Shown: positions 46,694 to 54,349 of the stretch, in pieces | Layout: each line of letters opens with the position of its first letter | Numbering within the stretch: position 1 is the stretch's first letter | Program-made: the position numbers and the translations under genes | Source of the DNA: RPQJ01 sp963823535 | Lineage (GTDB): Bacteria; Pseudomonadota; Gammaproteobacteria; Steroidobacterales; Steroidobacteraceae | DNA: 64,000 bases | Reading direction: 5' to 3' | Assembly: GCA_963823535.1 (NCBI GenBank) | Contig: CAWGLZ010000003.1 | Coordinates: forward strand, 186,001 to 250,000 | The notes under the pieces: model-generated | The model's input: the letters and a program-made list of their open reading frames with translations, nothing else | Told to the model about the DNA's origin: nothing | The model's database searches: none

Positions 46694-46728
46694 GGAGTAC
46701 TAATACTCCCGACGCACCTGCATTGCAA
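46694..46728 (-). promoter_or_regulatory. Candidate promoter with overlapping palindromic operator for the DUF6351 gene
   Basis: Reading the minus strand, TTGCAA (46728-46723) and TATTAG (46705-46700) are 17 bases apart. The -10 lies inside a perfect inverted repeat, GGAGTA-CTAA-TACTCC (46694-46709). A bound regulator there would block RNA polymerase. The predicted leader is about 100 bases. Confidence 0.5.
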
Positions 46729-46738
46729 TTGGAGGTGA

Positions 46739-46803
46739 CGCTCCGTCGCGGAGCGCGGAGGAGTGCGACTCGGGATGCCCGGGGCCGGACGGTCGACGTC
46801 CGG
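46739..46803 (-). terminator. Two hairpins downstream of the cyclic nucleotide-binding protein gene
   Basis: Just after the minus-strand stop at 46810 lies a perfect 7-bp stem CCGGACG/CGTCCGG (46785-46791 with 46797-46803). About 30 bases on is a second 7-bp stem CGCTCCG/CGGAGCG (46739-46745 with 46749-46755). Neither has a T-run. They probably mark the transcript end ahead of the DUF6351 promoter. Confidence 0.45.
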
Positions 46804-46809
46804 TGAGGC

Positions 46810-47892
46810 TCAGCCGTGCTTGCCCGGGGAGTTCAGTGCCTCGGCCAGGTCCGTGCCGGCAATGCCGCCCTGCAGCACGCAGGCATCGAAGCCACGCTCG
46901 CTCAGGATGTAGGCGGCGGCGGAACTGCGCCGCCCGTTCTCGCAGCACACGACGTAGGGGACCGACGGATCGAGGGTCTTGAGCTTGAGCCGGACGAAGT
47001 AGAGCGGCACGTTGATGGCGTTCTCGAAGTGACAGTGCTCGAACTCGCTCGGCAGCCGGACGTCCAGCCAGCGACTCCCGGCGGCCACCGCTTGCCTGGC
47101 AGCGGCGTAGTCGACCCAGCGCAGCATCGGCTCGTTGAGCAGGGTGTTGAAGTCTTCCTTGCCGAGGCGCATCAGCGTGCCGTCGGTCAGCATGGTGACC
47201 GTGGCATTTCTCTTGGCGCCCGAAATGAGCGCCTCCTCGCCGAAGGTGTCACCCATGCCGAGTTCGGCGAGCTTGATGCCCTCGCGATTGAGCGGAGTCT
47301 CGCGGTTCACCAGGCAGCGGCCCTGCACGATGGCGTAGAAATAGTCGCCGTCGTCGCCCTGCCGGATGATGGTGTCTCCGACGGCATAGTCGATTCGCTG
47401 CATGCGCATGAACACCGCCTGCAGGTTCGCCGGCGGGATCCTGTGGAATGCGCGGCTCTGCAGCAGCAGCGTCATCCAGTCGTCCCCGGCGGCGCTGCCG
47501 GCCTGGAGCTCGCCGACCTCGTAGGTGCCCGTCTGGTCCCAGGTGATCAGCACGTCCAGCAGGTCGCTGTCGATCGACACGTACTCGATCCGGTCGGTCG
47601 CGACGCGTGCGGTGCAGCGGCGCGGCAGGATCGGCGCAATTGGGTGCTTCGCGTCCGGCGTTCCGCCGCGGATCGTGCCGACGATGTGTCCCTCGGAGAG
47701 CAGGTCGACGGCGCCGGACACGAGGTAGAAGGTGCGCTTGTCGGTGTCGCCTTCCTTGAACAGGAGGCGTCCCTGGCCCAGCTCGCGGACCGTGGTCTTG
47801 CGCGCAAGCGCACGCAGGTTTTCGCTCTTCAGCCCGTCGAGCGGCGAGAAGGTACGCAGTACGCTGAGTTCCAGGGTCGAAGGCTCCGTCAT
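46810..47892 (-). CDS. Tandem cyclic nucleotide-binding domains fused to a rhodanese domain
   Basis: This cytoplasmic protein of 360 residues has three domains. The first CNB-like domain (about 20-115) has LLFKEGDTDKRTFYLVSGAV. The second (about 150-255) is closer to consensus, with GDTIIRQGDDGDYFYAIVQG and the phosphate-binding-cassette-like FGEEALISGAKRNATVTML. The rhodanese domain (about 265-355) has SRWLDVRLPSEFEHCHFENAIN in pieces and the active-site loop CENGRRSS with Cys317. No helix-turn-helix is seen, so it is not a Crp-type regulator. It may couple a nucleotide signal to sulfur or redox chemistry; that is inference. Its gene is separated from the FadJ-like gene by 64 bases. Confidence 0.85.
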   Translation of the reverse strand: MTEPSTLELSVLRTFSPLDGLKSENLRALARKTTVRELGQGRLLFKEGDTDKRTFYLVSGAVDLLSEGHIVGTIRGGTPDAKHPIAPILPRRCTARVATDRIEYVSIDSDLLDVLITWDQTGTYEVGELQAGSAAGDDWMTLLLQSRAFHRIPPANLQAVFMRMQRIDYAVGDTIIRQGDDGDYFYAIVQGRCLVNRETPLNREGIKLAELGMGDTFGEEALISGAKRNATVTMLTDGTLMRLGKEDFNTLLNEPMLRWVDYAAARQAVAAGSRWLDVRLPSEFEHCHFENAINVPLYFVRLKLKTLDPSVPYVVCCENGRRSSAAAYILSERGFDACVLQGGIAGTDLAEALNSPGKHG

Positions 47893-47956
47893 GTCTGGCG
47901 CTGGCCCGTGATGAGTCCGCGACTCGCAGGCTCTTGGTCAAAGGTCCGCGATGTTA

Positions 47957-50002
47957 TCACAGGGCACCGCGGACGAACGCGTCCCAGCCTGCGTCCGGCC
48001 GGAAGCGCGGACCGTGACGGGCCTCGAGTTCCTGCAACCGGGAATGAACCGCGGCGGCGCCGCGCGACCGTGCGTACTGCAGCGGTCCGCCGTGGAACGG
48101 AGCGAAGCCGGAGCCGAAGATGACGCCCGCGTCGACGAGATCCGCATCGGCGACGACTCCCTCGCGGAGGATGGCAACGGCCTCGTTGACCATCGGCAGT
48201 ATCAGCCGGTCCTCGAGATCGTCCGGCGTCGGCGACGTCGCCGCTGCCTTGACGGGCTTGCCATCTTTCCATTCGTAGAGGCCGGCGCCGGACTTGCGAC
48301 CGAGCCTGCCCGACGCCACGAGTTCGGCGACCGCTTCCGGCGCCTCCCGGCCAAAGGCCGAGGCCAGGATGCGGCCCACGTGCAGGCAGACGTCCAGGCC
48401 CACGGTGTCCGCGAGTTCGATGGGTCCCATCGGCATGCCGAAGTCCGTGGCGACACGGTCGATGGTTGCGAATGCCAGGCCCTCGCGCGACATCAGCATC
48501 GCCTCGGTCAGGTACGGCATCAGCACGCGGTTGACCAGGAAGCCGGGCGAACTCCGGCAGGGCAGGGGCAGCTTGTCGATGGCGCGAGTGAACGCCAGCG
48601 CCGCCGACCGCGACCGCGGACTCGTGGCCGCGGTCTCGATGACCTCGACCAGCGGCATCTGGGCGACCGGGTTGAAGAAGTGCAGTCCGACGAGGCGCCC
48701 GGGATCGGCGAGACCCTCGGCGAGGTCCTCGAGCCTGATGCTCGAGGTGTTGGTCGCCAGGATCGCGCCTGCCTTCATGCGGGGTTCGATGCTCCGATAC
48801 AGGTCGCGCTTGGCGGCGGCGTCCTCGAAGATCGCTTCGATCACGACGTCGGCGCGCTCCACGCCGCGCCCCGCGACGTCGCCGCTGAGCCGCGCCATCG
48901 CCTCGGCCGATTTGCCGGGCACGCGGGCGCGCTTGTCGAAGAATGCCTGCGCGCGCTCGAGCGCCGCCCGCACGTATTCCTCGGCCCGGTCCTGCAGGGT
49001 CACGGTGAATCCCCGCTGTGCACTCCAGGCCGCGATGTCTCCGCCCATCACCCCGGCGCCGACCACGTGCACGTGCCCGCCCCGGGGGATGTCACGGCCA
49101 CCCAGGGCCTTCATGCGTTCCTGCAGGAAGAAGACCCGGACCAGGTTTCGGGACGTGGGCGTGCAGACGAGTCGCGCGACGGAGTGCGCCTCGGCCTCGT
49201 AAGCCGTGCGCGGGTTCGCGCCGTGACGACGCCAGAGGTCGACGATCGCGTAGGGCGCAGGGTAGTGCTCGCGACGGGCGCGACGCGCCACCTGCTGTTC
49301 GATCCGGGGCGCGACGAGCCTCCGCACCGGGCCGAGCGAGAGCAGTCGCTGGGCAAGCGGCGCGTGGCGCTCCCGTGGCGGAGCCAGGGCGAGTACCTTG
49401 GCGGCGTCGCGCAGTTCGCCCGCGGGCACGGCACGGTCGACCAGGCCGAGCCTCAGTGCCTTGTCCGGCCGGACGTTGCGACCGGTCAGCATCATGTCCA
49501 TCGCGGCGGTCACGCCCACCTGGCGCACCGAGCGGACGGTCCCCCCGAATCCCGGGTGGATCCCGAGCAGGACCTCGGGCAGGCCCAGCACGGTCTTCGG
49601 ATCGTCGACGCAGACCCGGTAGCGGCAGGCGAGTGCAAGCTCCAGTCCGCCACCCAGGCAGTAGCCGTTGATTGCGGCGACGGTCGGGAACGGGAGTCGC
49701 TCGAGCCGCTCGAGGATGGCGTGGGCGGCCCGGATGAAGGGAACTGCCTCCTCGGGGGAAGACACCTGTCCGAACTCGCGCACGTCGGCCCCGGCGATGA
49801 AGCCGGTCTTGCCCGACACGACCACCAGTCCGCGCGGCTGCGTGGCCACGATCTCGTCCAGCCGGCCCGCGAGTTCTTCCATGGCCGACCGGGAGAGCGA
49901 ATTGGCGCTGGAGCCGGGTTGGTCGAAGGTGAGCCAGGCGATCCTGTCGCCGTCGACCTCGAGCGACCACTGCCGGTCGCTTGCTGCTTTCCCGTCGCTC
50001 AT
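47957..50002 (-). CDS. FadJ/FadB-type enoyl-CoA hydratase/3-hydroxyacyl-CoA dehydrogenase
   Basis: This is the multifunctional beta-oxidation enzyme. The N-terminal crotonase domain shows GKTGFIAGADVREF (oxyanion-hole region), INGYCLGGGLELALACRYRV and PEVLLGIHPGFGGTVR with the catalytic Glu positions. Near residue 300 the NAD-binding domain begins with HVVGAGVMGGDIAAWSAQRG. TNTSSIRLEDLAEGL, GLHFFNPVAQMPLVEVI and SPGFLVNRVLMPYLTEAM complete the dehydrogenase. I start at ATG 50002 (681 residues), which has GGAG six bases upstream; an in-frame Met at 50047 would add 15 residues. At this length it is nearer FadJ and peroxisomal-type proteins than FadB. No thiolase (fadA/fadI) is adjacent. Confidence 0.92.
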   Translation of the reverse strand: MSDGKAASDRQWSLEVDGDRIAWLTFDQPGSSANSLSRSAMEELAGRLDEIVATQPRGLVVVSGKTGFIAGADVREFGQVSSPEEAVPFIRAAHAILERLERLPFPTVAAINGYCLGGGLELALACRYRVCVDDPKTVLGLPEVLLGIHPGFGGTVRSVRQVGVTAAMDMMLTGRNVRPDKALRLGLVDRAVPAGELRDAAKVLALAPPRERHAPLAQRLLSLGPVRRLVAPRIEQQVARRARREHYPAPYAIVDLWRRHGANPRTAYEAEAHSVARLVCTPTSRNLVRVFFLQERMKALGGRDIPRGGHVHVVGAGVMGGDIAAWSAQRGFTVTLQDRAEEYVRAALERAQAFFDKRARVPGKSAEAMARLSGDVAGRGVERADVVIEAIFEDAAAKRDLYRSIEPRMKAGAILATNTSSIRLEDLAEGLADPGRLVGLHFFNPVAQMPLVEVIETAATSPRSRSAALAFTRAIDKLPLPCRSSPGFLVNRVLMPYLTEAMLMSREGLAFATIDRVATDFGMPMGPIELADTVGLDVCLHVGRILASAFGREAPEAVAELVASGRLGRKSGAGLYEWKDGKPVKAAATSPTPDDLEDRLILPMVNEAVAILREGVVADADLVDAGVIFGSGFAPFHGGPLQYARSRGAAAVHSRLQELEARHGPRFRPDAGWDAFVRGAL

Positions 50003-50024
50003 CGAAACTCCATGGGGCAGCCGT

Positions 50025-50780
50025 TCAGGCGGCGGCGCGCTGTTCACCGGTGACGCGGAAGTCGCAGACCAGTGGCCGGTGGTCGGAATAGGTCACGCCC
50101 GGCACCTCGAAGGCGTCGACCGCGATGCCGCGCGTATGCAGGATGAAATCGAGTTCCATGCGTGGACGCTTGGCCGGATAGGAGGGCAGGCGATCCCGAT
50201 TCGCGCTCCTGAGTCCCGCGGCCTCCATGAACAGCGCCATCTCGTGTTCGCCCCAGAACGTGTTGAAGTCCCCGGCCACGATCACGGGCTTGGGCGACAG
50301 GCGCACGAGTTCGAACAGGTGGCGCAGCTGCGCATGTCGATGGCGGAACTTGAGCGACAGGTGCACGAGGAAGACGCACAGCTCGTCGAGTTCGAGCTCG
50401 ATGATGAGGCGCTTGATCCCGGTGTCGAAATAATGGAATCGTTCGCCCTCGACGCGCGGCGCGGCCAGGAAGGCGTTCGCCTGCTTGTTGACGATCGGCA
50501 CCAGCGTATTGACGGACCCGGTGCCGTACTTGCACTGGTAGGTGGAGTAATGGCCCAGGGCCTCCGCGATCACTTCGGCCTGGTTCACCCGTCCCGTGCG
50601 GATCGAGCCGGTGTCCACCTCGATGAGGCCGACGATGTCCGGGTCGGTCGACTTGATGAACCGGGTGATGCCCTCGAGCACGCGCGGGTTGCTGCGCAGG
50701 TAGCCGGCGCCAGGCACGGGCAGGTGGAAGGCGGCCCCCGTTCCCGTGGCGTAGCGGATGTTGTACAGCAGGAAGCGCAT
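50025..50780 (-). CDS. Endonuclease/exonuclease/phosphatase (EEP) family hydrolase
   Basis: This metal-dependent phosphodiesterase-fold protein has 251 residues. The family's metal and catalytic motifs are visible: LLYNIRYATG at the N-terminus (Asn), IVGLIEVDTGS (Glu), FLVHLSLKFRHRHAQLRHL (His), VIVAGDFNTFWGEHEM (Asp-x-Asn) and the C-terminal YSDHRPLVCDF (Asp-His). There is no signal peptide. The substrate could be nucleic acid, a phosphoinositide-like lipid or another phosphodiester; sequence alone does not decide. It lies 22 bases upstream of the FadJ-like gene on the same strand. Confidence 0.85.
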   Translation of the reverse strand: MRFLLYNIRYATGTGAAFHLPVPGAGYLRSNPRVLEGITRFIKSTDPDIVGLIEVDTGSIRTGRVNQAEVIAEALGHYSTYQCKYGTGSVNTLVPIVNKQANAFLAAPRVEGERFHYFDTGIKRLIIELELDELCVFLVHLSLKFRHRHAQLRHLFELVRLSPKPVIVAGDFNTFWGEHEMALFMEAAGLRSANRDRLPSYPAKRPRMELDFILHTRGIAVDAFEVPGVTYSDHRPLVCDFRVTGEQRAAA

Positions 50781-50881
50781 TCGGTTCTGATTCTATAGCC
50801 CGCGGCAAGGATCCGGAATCGTGCTGGCTGGGCTACACTAGTGCCCGAGCACCCCTCAGGTGGCCTGCAGACGGAGGATCC

Positions 50882-51343
50882 GTGAGCAGCGTAACGCAGA
50901 AAAACCCGATCCGCCTGTTCGTCTGCCACGTGTGGCAGCAGGACGAGGACTACCTGCGCGTCTTCGAGTACCTCGAGAGCGCGTCGAACTTCTTCTACCG
51001 CAATACGAGTACGCCCGAGAAGCGTCCCGCGGGCGACAGGGAAGTGTTGCGTGAAGACCTGCGGCGGCAGATCAATGAGGCCGAGGCCGTCATCGTGCCG
51101 TCACAGCTCTACCGCAAGCACATGGACTGGGTCGAGTTCCAGCTCCATTGCGCGAAGGCCTACGACAAGCCGGTCGTCGTGCTCGAGCCCTTCGGCAGTC
51201 ACGACACGATCGCGCCGGCCGTGATGGAAATGGGCGACGAGGTCGTGCCGTGGGACCAGCGGCAGCTGGTCGATGCGATCAAGCGACAGGCGCGTCACGA
51301 GGAAACGACGCGCTTCGATACGATCGAATTCAAGCTCGATTGA
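50882..51343 (+). CDS. TIR-like domain protein (MTH538/DUF1863 type)
   Basis: This single-domain protein has 153 residues with a flavodoxin-like TIR fold of the MTH538 group. The first strand is IRLFVCHVWQQDEDYLRVFE, where H-x-W replaces the S-H-x of classical TIRs. NFFYRNTSTPEKRP, the helix LREDLRRQINEAEAVIVPSQLY and YDKPVVVLEPFGS are group features. The third helix region has WDQRQLVDAIKRQA. Start is a GTG with GGAGG well placed before it. Relatives include the ThsB TIR subunit of Thoeris defence, but no ThsA-like partner or other defence gene is next to it. Its 3' end overlaps the convergent downstream gene by 14 bases. Confidence 0.78.
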   Translation: MSSVTQKNPIRLFVCHVWQQDEDYLRVFEYLESASNFFYRNTSTPEKRPAGDREVLREDLRRQINEAEAVIVPSQLYRKHMDWVEFQLHCAKAYDKPVVVLEPFGSHDTIAPAVMEMGDEVVPWDQRQLVDAIKRQARHEETTRFDTIEFKLD

Positions 51344-51707
51344 GGAAGGCGGGAACGTCGTCGTCCGCCACGGCACGCAGGACCGCGGCGGGCCGGCTCG
51401 CCGCGTGGCCGGCGGGCTGCTCGCCGAGGGCGACGAACAGGGCGACGATCTGGCGGGCATGCGCGGCCGCCTCCGCTTCGGACATCTTGATCACGCTGGC
51501 GGCGACGGGATTGAGGCTGCCCATCTTGCGACCGCTCTGCAGGGACGACACGACGTCTGCGAAGCCGGCGCGCAACTCGCGAGGGAGGTCGTCGGGCATC
51601 AGGTCGTGGAGGTGGGCCTGGTAGGCATCCGCGAGTCGTTGCTTGATCGATCCTGATCCGGCAAGGACCAATACGGCTTCGCGAAAGCGATCCCACTGTG
51701 TCTGCAT
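51330..51707 (-). CDS. Hypothetical protein, helical, soluble
   Basis: I do not recognise this 125-residue protein. It is mostly helical by composition, without a signal peptide or membrane segment. Segments such as WDRFREAVLVLAGSGSIKQRL, AYQAHLHDLMPDDLPRELRA, FADVVSSLQSGRKM and AAAHARQIVALFVALGEQPA give amphipathic patterns. The codon use matches its neighbours and the start follows an AT-rich intergenic region. It converges on the TIR-like gene with a 14-base overlap. The opposite strand has no better reading, so I accept it as a gene, function unknown. Confidence 0.7.
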   Translation of the reverse strand: MQTQWDRFREAVLVLAGSGSIKQRLADAYQAHLHDLMPDDLPRELRAGFADVVSSLQSGRKMGSLNPVAASVIKMSEAEAAAHARQIVALFVALGEQPAGHAASRPAAVLRAVADDDVPAFLNRA

Positions 51708-51897
51708 CTCGTGACCCCGTCCGTCGCTAGGACTATATCTTGTTATTCAGGCGGTTACGCCGCTTAGTTAATGTAAAAAATCTTTTTGTCGACCCTTGAA
51801 ACTTCCCACGAATCATAGGGCTACGAGTGAAATATACGCCGCCGCCGAGGAAATTCAACGAGCAATCTGATCCGCAGCGAAGATAGGCCGAAAATTG
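51708..51897. other. AT-rich divergent intergenic region
   Basis: This 190-base gap between the divergent hypothetical gene and the ATP-grasp gene is clearly richer in A and T than the rest of the window, especially 51733-51800. It contains an AAAAA-TC-TTTTT inverted repeat (about 51776-51787) and a short GCGG/CCGC stem near 51752-51764. A TATAGT-like -10 faces the minus-strand gene (near 51734). It is expected to hold promoters for both genes; no -35 could be assigned with confidence. Confidence 0.5.
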
Positions 51898-52857
51898 ATG
51901 AAAGTACGCATTGCGCTGGTCAGCGCCCGCGAGGCGCTGGCCCTGGATGAAGACATGGCGCCGCTGGTCGCGGCCCTGCGCACCGTGGGGGCCGAGGTCG
52001 ACACGCCGCTCTGGGACGATCCGGCCGTGGCGTGGGACAGTTACTCCGTCGCGGTGCTCCGTTCGACCTGGGACTACGTGGATCGCATCGACGAGTTTCT
52101 CGCGTGGACTGATCGGTGCTCGCGTGCCACTCAATTGATGAACCCGCCCGAGGTGATCCGCTGGAACACGGACAAGCACTACCTGATCGATCTCGCGCGA
52201 TCCGGCGTGCCGGTGGTGCCGACGACGTTCGTCGAGCCGCATGGCGACGCGCATGAGGCGCTGGATCGCTTCCTGGCCGGCGGTGAAGCGGCCGGGAGCG
52301 TGACGGTCGGCGGACGCCAGGGCTTCGACGAGTTCGTCGTGAAGCCCGCCATCGGCGCAGGCTCGCGCGATGCCGCGCGCTTCGGTCGTGCCGAAGCGGC
52401 GCGCGCCGTGGCGCACCTGCGTGCACTCCTCGAGGCAGGGCGCAGCGCCATGCTGCAACCGTACCTGTCACGGGTCGACGAGCAGGGCGAGACCGCGGTG
52501 ATCTACCTCGGCGGCGCGTTCAGTCACGCGGCGCGCAAGGGCCCGCTGCTGCGGGCAGGCGACGCGCTGGTCGAGGGGCTCTTTGCGCCGGAGGAGATCT
52601 CGGCGCGCGAGGCCGATCGATCGGAACTCGAGGTGGCCGACGCCGCGTATCGCGCGATCGGCAGCGCCCGACCGGTCTACGCGCGCATCGACCTGATTCG
52701 CGACGCTGACAACCGACCGGTCGTGCTCGAGCTGGAACTCACGGAGCCTTCGCTGTTCCTGCTGCACGCACCCGGTGCAGCGTTGCGGTATGCCAGGATA
52801 CTGGCGGCGCGCGCCGCGGATTCCTTGTCAGGGGGCGCGGCCGGGTCGCCCGTCTGA
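51898..52857 (+). CDS. ATP-grasp domain protein (RimK/glutathione synthetase-like)
   Basis: This 319-residue ATP-grasp ligase-like protein belongs to a widespread uncharacterised group. The N-terminal part has VRIALVSAREAL and LRSTWDYVDRIDEFLAW. PEVIRWNTDKHYLIDLARSG is the pre-ATP-grasp segment. The ATP-grasp core includes FDEFVVKPAIGAGSRDAARF (nucleotide-binding Lys), MLQPYLSRVDEQGETAVIYLGG and the metal-binding VYARIDLIRDADNRPVVLELELTEPS in consecutive parts. The reaction would be ligation of an amino group to an acyl-phosphate; the substrates are unknown. ATG 51898 is preceded in frame by a TTG. Confidence 0.8.
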   Translation: MKVRIALVSAREALALDEDMAPLVAALRTVGAEVDTPLWDDPAVAWDSYSVAVLRSTWDYVDRIDEFLAWTDRCSRATQLMNPPEVIRWNTDKHYLIDLARSGVPVVPTTFVEPHGDAHEALDRFLAGGEAAGSVTVGGRQGFDEFVVKPAIGAGSRDAARFGRAEAARAVAHLRALLEAGRSAMLQPYLSRVDEQGETAVIYLGGAFSHAARKGPLLRAGDALVEGLFAPEEISAREADRSELEVADAAYRAIGSARPVYARIDLIRDADNRPVVLELELTEPSLFLLHAPGAALRYARILAARAADSLSGGAAGSPV

Positions 52858-52880
52858 CGAAGCGTCGGAGGATGCCTGCG

Positions 52881-53366
52881 ATGAATACGGAATTCACACC
52901 TCTCGAAGGGGGTTGCACCTGCCGGTTCGTGCGCTTTCGCATGACGACACGACCGCTGTTCGTCCACTGCTGCCACTGTCGCTGGTGCCAGCGGGAAACC
53001 GGAGCCTCGTTTGCCCTCAATGCCCTGATCGAGTCGGATCGGGTCGAGCTGCTCGCCGGCGAGGTCATGGTCGTCGACACGCCGTCCGACAGCGGCAAGG
53101 GCCAGGCGATTTCCCGGTGTCCGCGGTGCCACGTGGCGCTGTGGAGCAACTATGGCGGCAGCGGTGACGTGGTTCGCTTCGTCCGGGTCGGTACGCTCGA
53201 CGATCCGGATCGATTGCCGCCGGACATCCACATCTATACGTCGTCGAAGCAGCCGTGGATCGTGCTGCCGCCCGGTGCCGTCGCGGTGCCCGGATACTAC
53301 AAGGCCTCGGATCTGTGGCCGGAGGAGAGCCTCAAGCGGCGTGCCGCCCTGCGCGCCAGTCGGTGA
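52881..53366 (+). CDS. GFA family (glutathione-dependent formaldehyde-activating/CENP-V-like) zinc protein
   Basis: This 161-residue Cys-rich protein has the GFA zinc-binding layout: GGCTCRFVRFR, HCCHCRWCQRETGASFALNA and SRCPRCHVALWSNYGG. The fold binds zinc through these clusters; Gfa itself speeds formation of S-hydroxymethylglutathione, but most relatives have unknown roles. ATG 52881 is preferred because GGAGG (52867-52871) is nine bases upstream; the ATG at 52872 would abut that site directly. It follows the ATP-grasp gene by 23 bases and may share its transcript. Confidence 0.87.
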   Translation: MNTEFTPLEGGCTCRFVRFRMTTRPLFVHCCHCRWCQRETGASFALNALIESDRVELLAGEVMVVDTPSDSGKGQAISRCPRCHVALWSNYGGSGDVVRFVRVGTLDDPDRLPPDIHIYTSSKQPWIVLPPGAVAVPGYYKASDLWPEESLKRRAALRASR

Positions 53367-53404
53367 ATCCAGTCCGGGCGATTGCGTGACTCACCCGGCG
53401 CCGG

Positions 53405-53887
53405 TCAGGGCCGCGGTCCGGACGCCGCCGCGCGACTCTGCTTCGCCGCCCTCACGATGCGTTCCAGTGCTTCGAGGAACCGGGAACGGTCCTTGGGGCC
53501 GAACGGTGGTGGGCCACCACGCACGCCATACGCCCGGAGGTCCGCCATCAGATCCCGCGTGGCCACGGCATCGCCGATGTTGTCCTCGGTAAACGGCTTG
53601 CCCGACGGGCCGAGCACGTGTGCCCCGAGCTTGAGGCACCGCGCGGCGAGGGGGATGTCGGCGGTGACGACCACGTCGTCGCAACGGACGTTCTCGACGA
53701 TCCAGTCGTCCGCTGCATCGAATGCGCCGCTGACCACCTGCAGACGCATCCGTGTGCCCCGCGGCACCTGCATCCACGCATTCGACACGAAGACCAGCGG
53801 CAACCCGTGCCGTTCGGCGACGCGGGCCGCCTCCGGCTTGACCGGACACGCATCGGCGTCGACGTAGATGTGCGGACCGGCGAGCAT
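53405..53887 (-). CDS. YaiI/YqxD family protein (DUF188)
   Basis: This 160-residue PIN-like protein belongs to the YaiI/YqxD group. It begins HIYVDADACPVKPEAARVAE, the family hallmark with two Asp. PLVFVSNAWMQVP, AADDWIVENVRCDDVVVTADIPLA (split), CLKLGAHVLGPSGKPFTEDNI and RDLMADLRAYG follow. The family is predicted to be nuclease-like, but no activity is established here. ATG 53887 was chosen because the conserved sequence starts there; in-frame codons upstream run into the divergent MAPEG promoter region. Confidence 0.92.
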   Translation of the reverse strand: MLAGPHIYVDADACPVKPEAARVAERHGLPLVFVSNAWMQVPRGTRMRLQVVSGAFDAADDWIVENVRCDDVVVTADIPLAARCLKLGAHVLGPSGKPFTEDNIGDAVATRDLMADLRAYGVRGGPPPFGPKDRSRFLEALERIVRAAKQSRAAASGPRP

Positions 53888-53935
53888 GATTGCTAGGATG
53901 ACATGACACAGTGACTTGGGACCAAGGAACACTCA

Positions 53936-54322
53936 ATGACGATCGAACTTTCGCTTCTTGCCTGGACGGTGGCGCTGGCCATCCTGCAGGTCGTCGTCGC
54001 CAGCGTCGGCGGAATGACCCAGTTTCCGCTTCCCGACCTGGTCGGCAACCGTGAACCACCGCTGGATGGCAGGGGATGGGTGGGCCGTGCGCAGCGTGCG
54101 CATCGCAACATGCTCGAGAGCCTGCCCTTGTTCGCGGCGCTGGTGCTCGTCGCTCAGGCTGCCGGCATCAGCAATTCCACGACGATCCTCGGCGCCCAGT
54201 TGTTCTTCTATGCGCGGGTGGCCTATGCGATCGTTTACGTCGCCGGCATCCCCTGGCTGCGTACGATCATCTGGACGGTCGGCCTGGTGGGCCTGCTGAT
54301 GATCCTGTCGCAACTCCTGTAG
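53936..54322 (+). CDS. MAPEG family membrane protein
   Basis: This 128-residue integral membrane protein has four predicted helices of the MAPEG fold (membrane-associated proteins in eicosanoid and glutathione metabolism). The first helix contains LSLLAWTVALAILQVVVASV. The conserved loop GRGWVGRAQRAHRNMLESLPLFAALVLVAQ (in parts) holds the R-A-x-R-A-H-x-N-x-x-E signature that binds glutathione in eukaryotic members. The later helices are LFFYARVAYAIVYVAGIPWL and IWTVGLVGLLMILSQLL. The bacterial substrate is unknown. It is divergent from the yaiI-like gene and converges on the DEAD-box helicase gene. Confidence 0.9.
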   Translation: MTIELSLLAWTVALAILQVVVASVGGMTQFPLPDLVGNREPPLDGRGWVGRAQRAHRNMLESLPLFAALVLVAQAAGISNSTTILGAQLFFYARVAYAIVYVAGIPWLRTIIWTVGLVGLLMILSQLL

Positions 54323-54349
54323 CCATCGCGGCGGCGACGGATCGGCCCC

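Noticed and set aside
47951..50053. Plus-strand open frame of 700 codons opposite the FadJ-like gene
   Set aside because: The minus strand encodes a complete hydratase/dehydrogenase. The plus frame is Arg/His/Gln-rich without motifs.
50882..51343. A complete Thoeris or other anti-phage locus around the TIR-like gene
   Set aside because: No SIR2/ThsA-like, macro-domain or other effector gene flanks it. Neighbours are an EEP hydrolase, an unknown protein and an ATP-grasp enzyme, so a defence island is not supported.
51770..51800. Rho-independent terminator at the AAAAA-TC-TTTTT motif
   Set aside because: The stem is only five A:T pairs, has no GC clamp, and lies between two divergent starts where no transcript should end.
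51733..52458. Minus-strand open frame covering the AT-rich gap and the first part of the ATP-grasp gene
   Set aside because: The ATP-grasp reading on the plus strand is family-like through this part. The opposite product ends in codons from the AT-rich gap and shows no known pattern.
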